The translations under genes and the position numbers were made by a program. From Variovorax paradoxus (GTDB lineage Bacteria; Pseudomonadota; Gammaproteobacteria; Burkholderiales; Burkholderiaceae_C): 64,000 bases of DNA. The notes below the pieces were generated by a model that worked only from the letters and a program-made list of their open reading frames with translations, did not search any database and was not told where the DNA came from. Of the stretch, positions 38,873 to 46,128 are shown piece by piece (position 1 is the first letter of the stretch; each line of letters begins with the position of its first letter). The stretch is from positions 4,712,001 through 4,776,000 of the forward strand of contig NZ_JAUSXG010000001.1 of the NCBI RefSeq assembly GCF_030815855.1. The letters run 5' to 3'.

Positions 38873-41218
38873 TCAGTCCTCCCCCAGGTTGGAGCCCTTG
38901 ATCTTGATCGAGCCGCCGGCCTTGAACGATGCGGTGCCGTCGGCTTTGATGGTGATCTTGGCGCCCTTGATGGTGATGCCGCTGGCGTTCATGACGATCT
39001 TGCTGCCGCCCGCCTTGAGCATGATGGTGGGCGCCTCGACCATGCAGATGGCGCCCGCCTTGATCTTGATCGGCCCCTTCGATGTCTCGGAGATCACCGC
39101 GGCCGACAGCTTGTGCGGCCCGCCCACGGTGATGGACTGCAGCGCCCCCACGCTCACCTTCTGCAGGCCGCCCACGCTCACGATCTGCGCGCCGCCCACC
39201 GTGATGGCCTGCACGCCGCCCACGTTGATGGCCTCGCCTGCGCCTACGCTGTGCATGCGCCCCGCCCCTACCGTGTGCGCCTCGGCCACCGAGATGGTGG
39301 TGGTCTGCATCCCGTTCACGGTATGGCTGCGTCCGCCGTTGATGGTGACGGTTTCGCCGCCGTTCACGGTTTCGGTCCGGTGGCCGCCGATGGTGATGGT
39401 TTCGGTGCCGCCCACCTTTTCTTCGCGGTTCGATCCGATTGAAATGCTCTGGTTGGCGCCGATGCTCTGCTTCTGGTTGCTGCCCACCGTTTCCGTGTCG
39501 TCAACGTCGACCGCATCGGTGCGGTTGTTGTGCACGGTGGTGGTCTGATCGTGCTCCACCGTGGTGTTCATGTCGTACTGGCCGTGGATGGTCACCTTCT
39601 CCTTGCCCGCGGTGTCGTCCATCGACAGCTCGTTGTAGCCCTTGCCCTTGTGCGTGTTCGACTTGATGCCGCTCACCACGGCGCCGGCCGGCAGGCCGAA
39701 GGGCGCCATCGATTCGCCGTTGTAGAAGCGGCCGACGATGATGGGCTGGTCGGGGTCGCCGTCCAGAAAGTCGACGACCACTTCCTGGCCGATGCGCGGA
39801 ATGCTGACGGCGCCCCAGCCCTTGCCCGCCCACGGGTGCGACACGCGCACCCAGCACGAACTGTTCTCGTCGTTCTTGCCGTAGCGGTCCCAGTGGAACT
39901 GCACCTTCACGCGGCCGTGCTCCTCGGTCCAGATCTGCTCGCCGCTGCGGCCCGTGACGATGGCACTCTGGGGACCGGGCATGGTGACGCGCGGCGTCAG
40001 GCGTGGCGGACGCCACGGGGTGTTCAGCGGAACCACCGTGAGCAGAAAGCTGCTGCTCGCGCGCTGGCCGCTGCGCAATGCCGGTGTCTCGGCAATCAGG
40101 TCGCCCACCAGTTCGCCCAGCCCGGTGTTCACAGGGTCGTCAGCCAGTGCCTCATGCAGCACGGCGTCGATCGGGCGCGGATTCTCGGCAATGTCCGCGC
40201 CTTCGTAGCCCGGGTGGCTTGCAACGAAGGTGCAGGCCGCAATCAGGTAGTCGCCGTCGTGCTTGCCTTCGGGGTCGCCCTTGAATGCAAAGCTGCGCCC
40301 GGCGGTCACGTCGGGCCAGCCGGTCAACGCCCAGTGGCGTTGCCGCCGGCCGATCAGCTCGTCGAGCCGCAACTGCGCCAGGTTGTCGGTGTCGTCGCCC
40401 GAGGCATAGCCGCCCGGAAACTCGAACACCTCCAGGTCCGAAAGCTCGTGCGTGTCGGGGTCGCCCTTGTCCGCAAACAGCTGCTTGCTGATGACCTTGA
40501 AGTCCCGGTCGCGCGATGCGAACTTGCCCGATTCGAACTGCCGCGAGCTGATCCACCGCGTGATCTCGTTGGCGCGCCCTTCCGATGCGTCGCGCTCCAC
40601 ATGGTGCAGCGTATCGGCGGCGGGCAGCTTCTCGTGAGCCAGCGTGCTGGTGTCCGACAGGTGCAGCGTGCCGGGCGCGTCGTGCGCGTCGAACCAGTAA
40701 TAGATGCCCTCTTCTTCCAGAAGGCGCGACAGGAACTGGTAGTCGCTCTCCCGGTATTGCACGCAGTAGCCGTGCGGTGCATGGGGGCCGACCACGCCGG
40801 CCGACTTGATCTTCTTCAGGCTCCCGACGGGGCTGTCGTCCAGCACGGCGTCGATCACATCCAGCACCGGCTTGTTCTGCAGGATTCGCGCATTGACGCG
40901 CTTGCTCAGCAGCCAGAACCACGAGCGCAGGCTGATGCGGTATTCGATGAAACGCCCGCTGCGCCCGGCGCGCGTGAAGCGCACGGCATGGCCGTGGCAA
41001 TGCCGCTTGTGCGTGCCGCCATCGGCATCTTCGAACTCGATCGCCACATCGAAAGAACGGCCCAGCACGTCCGCGGGCTCGATGCTTTCGTTGTCGGTCA
41101 GCACGGTGAGTTCATAGGTCGAGGGGCGCGCCAGGACCTCATGGCCCACGATGCGCCAGAACATGAGCTTGTCGACGACGGGCGAGTCGCCCTGGATGCT
41201 GAACGTGTGCTCGGTCAT
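38873..41218 (-). CDS. vgrG: T6SS spike protein VgrG (module 2)
   Basis: VgrG trimers form the spike at the tube tip. The 781-residue product has the gp27-like part (residues 1-370; LLEEEGIYYWFDAHDAPG) and the gp5 OB-fold around RVKVQFHWDRYGKNDENSSCWVRVS-type residues. A C-terminal beta-helix follows, made of short repeats such as VGGVQAITVGGAQIVSVGG. The end (PIKIKAGAICMVEAP onward) is DUF2345-like and carries no recognised toxin domain. The ATG was taken three codons into the open frame. It leads the module that delivers the nuclease candidate. Confidence 0.95.
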   Translation of the reverse strand: MTEHTFSIQGDSPVVDKLMFWRIVGHEVLARPSTYELTVLTDNESIEPADVLGRSFDVAIEFEDADGGTHKRHCHGHAVRFTRAGRSGRFIEYRISLRSWFWLLSKRVNARILQNKPVLDVIDAVLDDSPVGSLKKIKSAGVVGPHAPHGYCVQYRESDYQFLSRLLEEEGIYYWFDAHDAPGTLHLSDTSTLAHEKLPAADTLHHVERDASEGRANEITRWISSRQFESGKFASRDRDFKVISKQLFADKGDPDTHELSDLEVFEFPGGYASGDDTDNLAQLRLDELIGRRQRHWALTGWPDVTAGRSFAFKGDPEGKHDGDYLIAACTFVASHPGYEGADIAENPRPIDAVLHEALADDPVNTGLGELVGDLIAETPALRSGQRASSSFLLTVVPLNTPWRPPRLTPRVTMPGPQSAIVTGRSGEQIWTEEHGRVKVQFHWDRYGKNDENSSCWVRVSHPWAGKGWGAVSIPRIGQEVVVDFLDGDPDQPIIVGRFYNGESMAPFGLPAGAVVSGIKSNTHKGKGYNELSMDDTAGKEKVTIHGQYDMNTTVEHDQTTTVHNNRTDAVDVDDTETVGSNQKQSIGANQSISIGSNREEKVGGTETITIGGHRTETVNGGETVTINGGRSHTVNGMQTTTISVAEAHTVGAGRMHSVGAGEAINVGGVQAITVGGAQIVSVGGLQKVSVGALQSITVGGPHKLSAAVISETSKGPIKIKAGAICMVEAPTIMLKAGGSKIVMNASGITIKGAKITIKADGTASFKAGGSIKIKGSNLGED

Positions 41219-41284
41219 GCTTCCCATCCTCTTTCTACGTTCCCCCTCCCGAAACTCCGCGCCGTGGTTCCGGCGGGCCGCCGC

Positions 41285-41680
41285 CTACGGCGACAGCAGC
41301 AGCACCAGCGCCTGGCTCGGCACGAGCCGCACTCCGGGGCAGTTGGTGCTGTTTTGCAGCGACACGCTGGTCATGCGCGTGGCCGGCATGCCGTTGAGCA
41401 GCACGGTGAACGCGCCGGTCACATGCCGCGACGGCCCCATGACGGTGCCCGACGCCACGCCCATGTTCACGCCCGAGTTGTCGCCGTTGGTCATGGGAAT
41501 GGTGGTTCCCAGGTTGTGCGCGGGCATGCACATGAAAAGGATCGTCGGGCAGTTCGGAATGGCCATCGGCCCCATGGCGATGTTGGGGTATGGAATGGGC
41601 ACCGGCCCCGCAGGCGTGGGCGTCAGGCACACGTCGGGAAAGCCCATGTCGGTGCCCATCATCTGGCAGTTGGCGAACAT
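41285..41680 (-). CDS. PAAR-like DUF4150 protein, stand-alone
   Basis: A 131-residue protein made only of the PAAR-like domain: MFANCQMMGTDMGFPDVCLT, PTPAGPVPIPYPNIA and MTNGDNSGVNMGVASGTVMG. It would sharpen the spike of the first VgrG module. It has no C-terminal toxin, unlike the fused protein at 35336-36238. It is the last gene of the VgrG module that starts at 48990, eight bases after DUF3540. Confidence 0.9.
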   Translation of the reverse strand: MFANCQMMGTDMGFPDVCLTPTPAGPVPIPYPNIAMGPMAIPNCPTILFMCMPAHNLGTTIPMTNGDNSGVNMGVASGTVMGPSRHVTGAFTVLLNGMPATRMTSVSLQNSTNCPGVRLVPSQALVLLLSP

Positions 41681-41688
41681 GGGGGCCC

Positions 41689-42348
41689 CTAGCCGAAGTG
41701 AATCTGCGCGCCCCGCGCCTTGACCAGCTGCTCGCCCTCGACGAGCGTGTGCTCGCCATGGATCTGCAACAGCTGGCGCGCCTGCAGCTCCATGTGCCCG
41801 GCCAGGGTGCGGTCCAGTCCGTCGGTGCTGCGCATGTATTGCTTGCTGTGGTGATGAACCCGGTCGAACAGCGTCGACAGCGCGGCCCCGATTGCCTTGA
41901 TCGTGCCGCCCACCAGGTTCAGGCGCTCGCCCATGACGTCGGCCTGCTCGCAACTCAGGCGCACCTGGGGCGCGGCCATGTGCAGCAGCTCCTGCGCGTT
42001 GGCGCTGATGGTGGGCGCGTTCAGTTCGAGCCGGCCCTGGCTTTGCAGCACCACGTCCTGCGCGCCGCTGCGCTCGAGCACCGCCATCACCCAGCATTGG
42101 CGTCGGTCGTCCAGCAGGGCCGCGACGATGTCGCCCGCCTGGACCGCCACCAGGCAGCTGAAGGCCTGGCACGCGCTGATCTCGTGCACGCCCTCGCCGT
42201 CGAGGCGCAGGCGCAGCCCTTGCGCGGACCCGGGGTCTGAAAGCGCAGTGGCACGATGCCAGCCGGCTTGCGCCGGTGCCGGCGCGTCGGCTTGCTTGTT
42301 CGGCTTGTGAAGTGCCTTGGTGCGGCGCTCGGTAACAGTGGCGGTCAT
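41689..42348 (-). CDS. DUF3540 T6SS accessory protein
   Basis: A 219-residue protein with AFSCLVAVQAGDIVAALLDDRRQCWVMAVLERSG and LELNAPTISANAQELLHMAAPQVRLSCEQAD, the pattern of DUF3540. This family is found with DUF2169 and DUF4150 beside vgrG. It probably helps to fit the PAAR-like tip. The ATG at 42348 is the first methionine after the end of the preceding pentapeptide gene. The exact role is unknown. Confidence 0.8.
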   Translation of the reverse strand: MTATVTERRTKALHKPNKQADAPAPAQAGWHRATALSDPGSAQGLRLRLDGEGVHEISACQAFSCLVAVQAGDIVAALLDDRRQCWVMAVLERSGAQDVVLQSQGRLELNAPTISANAQELLHMAAPQVRLSCEQADVMGERLNLVGGTIKAIGAALSTLFDRVHHHSKQYMRSTDGLDRTLAGHMELQARQLLQIHGEHTLVEGEQLVKARGAQIHFG

Positions 42349-42386
42349 GATGGCCTCATGGATGAATGGCGTTTTCGCGCGGTGCT

Positions 42387-43439
42387 TCAGGCGACTGCCC
42401 ACTGCTCCGCGCGTGCCAGATCGGGGTCCGTGCCTAGGGCGCGGCTTCTGTCGGTGGCTTGCACGTCCTGCAGCTGCGCGCGATGGAAGATGGCGCGGAA
42501 GAGTTCGGCCTCGCGCAGGTCGGCGCCCTGCAGGTCGGCATGCCGGAAATCGGCATAGGTGCAATCGGCGCCCGCGAACACTGCGCGTGCCAGCTTGGCC
42601 TGCGCGAAATGACACTGGTGCAGTTGCGCGGCGCCGAAGTGGGCACCCGGCAACGCGGCCTCGGTGAAAAGCGCCTGGCGCAATTGCGCCTTGGTGAAGC
42701 GCGCCCCCTCGCCCTTGGTGGCGCAGAAAATGGCTTGCGGCGCCTGTGAGCTGCTGAAGTCGCAGCCGTTCAAGGTGCTGCCCTGGAAGTTGCATTGCCG
42801 CAGCTTTGCGCCTGTAAAACTGCTGCCGCTCAGGTCTGCATCGGCAAATTGGCACGATTCGTAGTTGCCGCCATCGAAGCGCATGTTCTGCAGGCTCAAT
42901 TTCGAGAACACCACGCGGGTCATCGGCGCGCCCACCCACGTCATGAGGCTGAGGTCGCAGCCGGTCACCACCGTATGCATCCACCGGGAATGGTCGGCGT
43001 TGACGTCGATCAGCTTCGACTGCGAGAAAACCGCGGACTCGAGGTTCGCGCCCTGCATGCCGGCGTGGTCGAGCGCGCAGGCATGAAACCTGGCCATGGC
43101 CATCGATGCCTCGCCGAACTGCGCATGCGTGAGGTCGCACTCGTTGAACGTGGTGGTGTGCAGGTTGGCGCCGCGGAAATCCGCGTGGTCGAGCTTGCAT
43201 CGGTTGAACACCGCATGGCGCAGGTTGGCGGCCGCGAACAGCACGCCGCCCATGTCGCACTGGTCGAACACCGCCTCGCGAACGTCGGCCTCGCGCAGGT
43301 CGGCGCCGGCCCAACGGCACTGCGTGAAGATGCCGCCGCCCAGGAAGGTCTTGGCGTAGTAGCCGCCGCCGAAGTCCTGCCCCTCGAAGGCCTCGCCCAG
43401 GCCGGCGCCCAGCGAAAGGAGTTCCGCGCTTACCTTCAT
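42387..43439 (-). CDS. Pentapeptide-repeat protein
   Basis: A 350-residue protein built almost wholly of pentapeptide repeats (A/C-D/N-L/F-x-x: for instance GADLREADVREAVFDQCD). It should fold as a four-sided right-handed beta-helix. No signal peptide is seen. Its ATG overlaps the stop of the DUF2169-pentapeptide gene as ATGA. It belongs to the first VgrG module and is probably a structural partner of the adaptor. Confidence 0.88.
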   Translation of the reverse strand: MKVSAELLSLGAGLGEAFEGQDFGGGYYAKTFLGGGIFTQCRWAGADLREADVREAVFDQCDMGGVLFAAANLRHAVFNRCKLDHADFRGANLHTTTFNECDLTHAQFGEASMAMARFHACALDHAGMQGANLESAVFSQSKLIDVNADHSRWMHTVVTGCDLSLMTWVGAPMTRVVFSKLSLQNMRFDGGNYESCQFADADLSGSSFTGAKLRQCNFQGSTLNGCDFSSSQAPQAIFCATKGEGARFTKAQLRQALFTEAALPGAHFGAAQLHQCHFAQAKLARAVFAGADCTYADFRHADLQGADLREAELFRAIFHRAQLQDVQATDRSRALGTDPDLARAEQWAVA

Positions 43440-46084
43440 GCCGCACCTCCTTCGGAATTGCTTGGGGCATCGCGCGCCGCGGCAACGGCCTGCTGCTCGG
43501 CGTTCAGCCGCGGCCAGGTGCGGCTGCGTGTGAGCAATGCGCCGTCGAACTGCGTGTCGGCGCTCAGCGCCACGCGCGTGAGATCGGTGCCGAAGAGGTT
43601 GGCGCGCCTGAAGTCGGCGCCGATCAGGTTGGCGTAGCTGAAGATCGCGTCGTGAAAATTGGCGCCGGCCAACCGTGCGCGGCTGAAGCGGGTCTTGCGA
43701 AAGAGCGCGCCCTTGGCCGAAGCCAGCCGCAGGTCGGCACCTTGCAAATCGGCCATGCCGAGGTTCGCGCCGTCGAACAGCGCCTTGGTCGCGCGCAGGC
43801 CGATGGCGCTGCATTCGCCGAGGTTCGCGTTCGACAGGTCGGCGCCGCTCGCATCCACGCCGTCGAGCACGGTGTTCTTCACGAACACCACACCCTTGGC
43901 ACGAGCGGCAACCATGCGTGCGCCCTGCAGCTGGCAGGTGACGAAGGTGGTCGACTGCAGCAATGCGCCTGAAAGATCGACACCGCGCAGGTCGCACTCG
44001 ATGAAGTTTGCGCCGCTAAGGTCGGCCTCGCGCAGGTCGAGGCCCTGCAGCGCGAGCTTGTAAAACACATTGCCCGCAAGCTGCGCGCCGCTCCAGTCGG
44101 CAACGCCCCACTCTGTTTCGAGCAGGTTCGCGCCGACCAGGTTGGTGCGCCGCATCTGCGTGCCGGCAAGCGGCGTGTGCATCAGCATGGCGCCGCCAAG
44201 GTCGGAGCGGTCGAACACCGCACCGGCGAGGCGCGCGCGGCCCAGGTTGGCGCCTGTGAAGTCGGCCTCTATGGCCATGCAGCCCTGCATGTCCGCATGC
44301 GCGAGCACCGCGCCGGCAAACTTGCAGCCCGATATGTTGGCCTTGCGAAGGTCCGCGCTCTCGAGCCACGCGCCCGAAAAATCGAAGCCATGCAGGTCGA
44401 GGCCCGACAGGTCGGCGCCGGTAAGGTCGATCCATGGCAGCGTGCGGTGGCCTTGCTCGGCCAGCCATTGCACCTCTTGCCGGCGCCTGGCTCCCTCTTC
44501 TCCTTTCAGCGCGAAGGCCGGCGGCTGTATGTGGGCCGACTGCAAATAGCCCAGCCGTTCCGCGCCTTGGCGGTCGCGCAGCTTCTGCAGCAGTTGCTCC
44601 TCGGGCATCGGCAGCTTGCCGAATTGGGCCTTGAGCTCGGCCAAGTGCTTCTCGGCGGTGTAGAGCGGCGGGCCGCGGTGCGCCAGCTCGGTCATGCGTT
44701 TTCTGTCTTCACCGCTCAGTGCGAGCAGCTTCTCGAGCTGGTCCAGCATGTCTTGCGCAACCGCGAGCTGCTGCGCCTCCGCCTCCTTCTGGCTGGCCTT
44801 GACGTAGGCCGGCAGTTCGGCCAAGGTCGGCGGCTTCTCGCGCACCGGTGGCTTCAGGCCGAGCGCATCGGGGTCCTTGCCCAAGGCCACGGCCTTCTCG
44901 CGCGCAAGGGCCACATCGATCTCTGCGCGCCTGAACTGCGCATCGGCCTGGAGGCCGTCCATCTTGTAGATCTCGGACGTCTTTTCGAAGTCGGGGTCGG
45001 CGGTGTCGATGTCATCGGACACCAGGTCGGCGTCGTTCAGGCTTTCGATACCGCCTTGCACCGGGTCTGTGCGCCGGGCCAGCACGTCGGCATAGTGGGC
45101 GTCGCCGCGTGGCTGGTCCAGGCGCTCGACGGCCGTCATCAGGTGGTCGATGTCGCTGCCGTCGTACTCCGCCACTTCGGCCAGGCCATGCCAGATCAGC
45201 AGCATGCGCTCCACTTCAGGAAAGAACCACACGGTGGTGAGCCGCATCGGCACTTCCTTGAACTTGTGCGAATCGCCACCCGGCGCCACCTGCTCGGGCG
45301 GCAGCCGGTAGTTGGCGAACACGCGCGCACGCAGCCCCGGCAGGTTGCCTTGCAGCAGCGGCTTGGTGGGGTGCAGGTGCTCGAGTGCAAAAGCCTCGTC
45401 GCCGCGCAGGGGAGCATCCAGCCATTGGTCTTTCGGCGCCATGTTGAAGTGGCGCCAATCCACGTCGGGCGGAAAACCCGGCGCATGCTGCTTGAGGTAG
45501 TTTTCGTCGTAGGTGCCGCGCAATGCGGCGCGCTGCGGGTGCATCACATCGAGCGCGCCGAATCCGGCGGGCTGCACCACGTCGCCCGGCGCCGTGATGC
45601 GCGAGCCGGGCAACTCCAGCGGCGGCAACCAATGCACGCCGCCCCCCGCCGCGGCGCCCATGCCCAGCGGGTTGTTGGCCACGGTCGGGCCGCCGTACGC
45701 ATTGGCCCAATCCAGCGGCACCGGCTGATAGACCTCCGACTGCACCACGCGCGCGCCGTCCCAGTGGCGCGGCGAGAAGGCCATCACGGCCTTGCCGGCA
45801 TTGCCCAGCCGCACGCGCGCCACGGCGCCGCGCGAACCAGTCTCGCCCGCATGCACGCGGCCGACCACCAGGTATTCGGGCGTGAGCTTGGCAATGCCTT
45901 CATCGACCAGCGGCATCGCCATGAGCTTGGAGATGCAGTTCCACATCGATTGCTCGCGCAGCAGGCCGCCCTCGTCAGACGACATCGGCGCGAAGAGGAT
46001 CGTGCTGACGCACAGGCCGGCCTTGGACCGGTATTCGATCGGCCGAAAGCTCAGTGCGGCGACATGGGGCTTGAGTATCTGCAT
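43436..46084 (-). CDS. DUF2169 adaptor fused to pentapeptide repeats
   Basis: An 882-residue protein. Residues 1-330 are a DUF2169 adaptor domain: LKPHVAALSFRPIEYRSKAG, WANAYGGPTVANNPLGMG and GFGALDVMHPQRAALRGTYDE. A charged helical region follows (about 400-560, with a coiled-coil-like QDMLDQLEKLLALSGEDRKR). From about 590 come some 40 pentapeptide units (DLTGADLSGLDLHGFDFSG). It is probably the loading adaptor of the first VgrG module. The unfused DUF2169 gene of the other module lacks the repeat half. Confidence 0.88.
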   Translation of the reverse strand: MQILKPHVAALSFRPIEYRSKAGLCVSTILFAPMSSDEGGLLREQSMWNCISKLMAMPLVDEGIAKLTPEYLVVGRVHAGETGSRGAVARVRLGNAGKAVMAFSPRHWDGARVVQSEVYQPVPLDWANAYGGPTVANNPLGMGAAAGGGVHWLPPLELPGSRITAPGDVVQPAGFGALDVMHPQRAALRGTYDENYLKQHAPGFPPDVDWRHFNMAPKDQWLDAPLRGDEAFALEHLHPTKPLLQGNLPGLRARVFANYRLPPEQVAPGGDSHKFKEVPMRLTTVWFFPEVERMLLIWHGLAEVAEYDGSDIDHLMTAVERLDQPRGDAHYADVLARRTDPVQGGIESLNDADLVSDDIDTADPDFEKTSEIYKMDGLQADAQFRRAEIDVALAREKAVALGKDPDALGLKPPVREKPPTLAELPAYVKASQKEAEAQQLAVAQDMLDQLEKLLALSGEDRKRMTELAHRGPPLYTAEKHLAELKAQFGKLPMPEEQLLQKLRDRQGAERLGYLQSAHIQPPAFALKGEEGARRRQEVQWLAEQGHRTLPWIDLTGADLSGLDLHGFDFSGAWLESADLRKANISGCKFAGAVLAHADMQGCMAIEADFTGANLGRARLAGAVFDRSDLGGAMLMHTPLAGTQMRRTNLVGANLLETEWGVADWSGAQLAGNVFYKLALQGLDLREADLSGANFIECDLRGVDLSGALLQSTTFVTCQLQGARMVAARAKGVVFVKNTVLDGVDASGADLSNANLGECSAIGLRATKALFDGANLGMADLQGADLRLASAKGALFRKTRFSRARLAGANFHDAIFSYANLIGADFRRANLFGTDLTRVALSADTQFDGALLTRSRTWPRLNAEQQAVAAARDAPSNSEGGAA

Positions 46085-46128
46085 GAAGAACCAGTGTTGT
46101 CCTGCGCGCGGTTGTGCGGAGCGCCAGC

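Noticed and set aside
39120..39430. Short direct repeats coding VGG-Q-I-type units, which look like a tandem repeat array
   Set aside because: They are the beta-helix of VgrG in frame and not a DNA repeat or CRISPR array.
39530..41692. Open frame of 720 codons on the plus strand opposite vgrG
   Set aside because: The composition is that of an antisense shadow. VgrG motifs on the minus strand explain the region.
42400..45000. Dense periodic GCC/GAC-rich 15-base repeats
   Set aside because: They code for pentapeptide repeats in two proteins; the period is a protein property.
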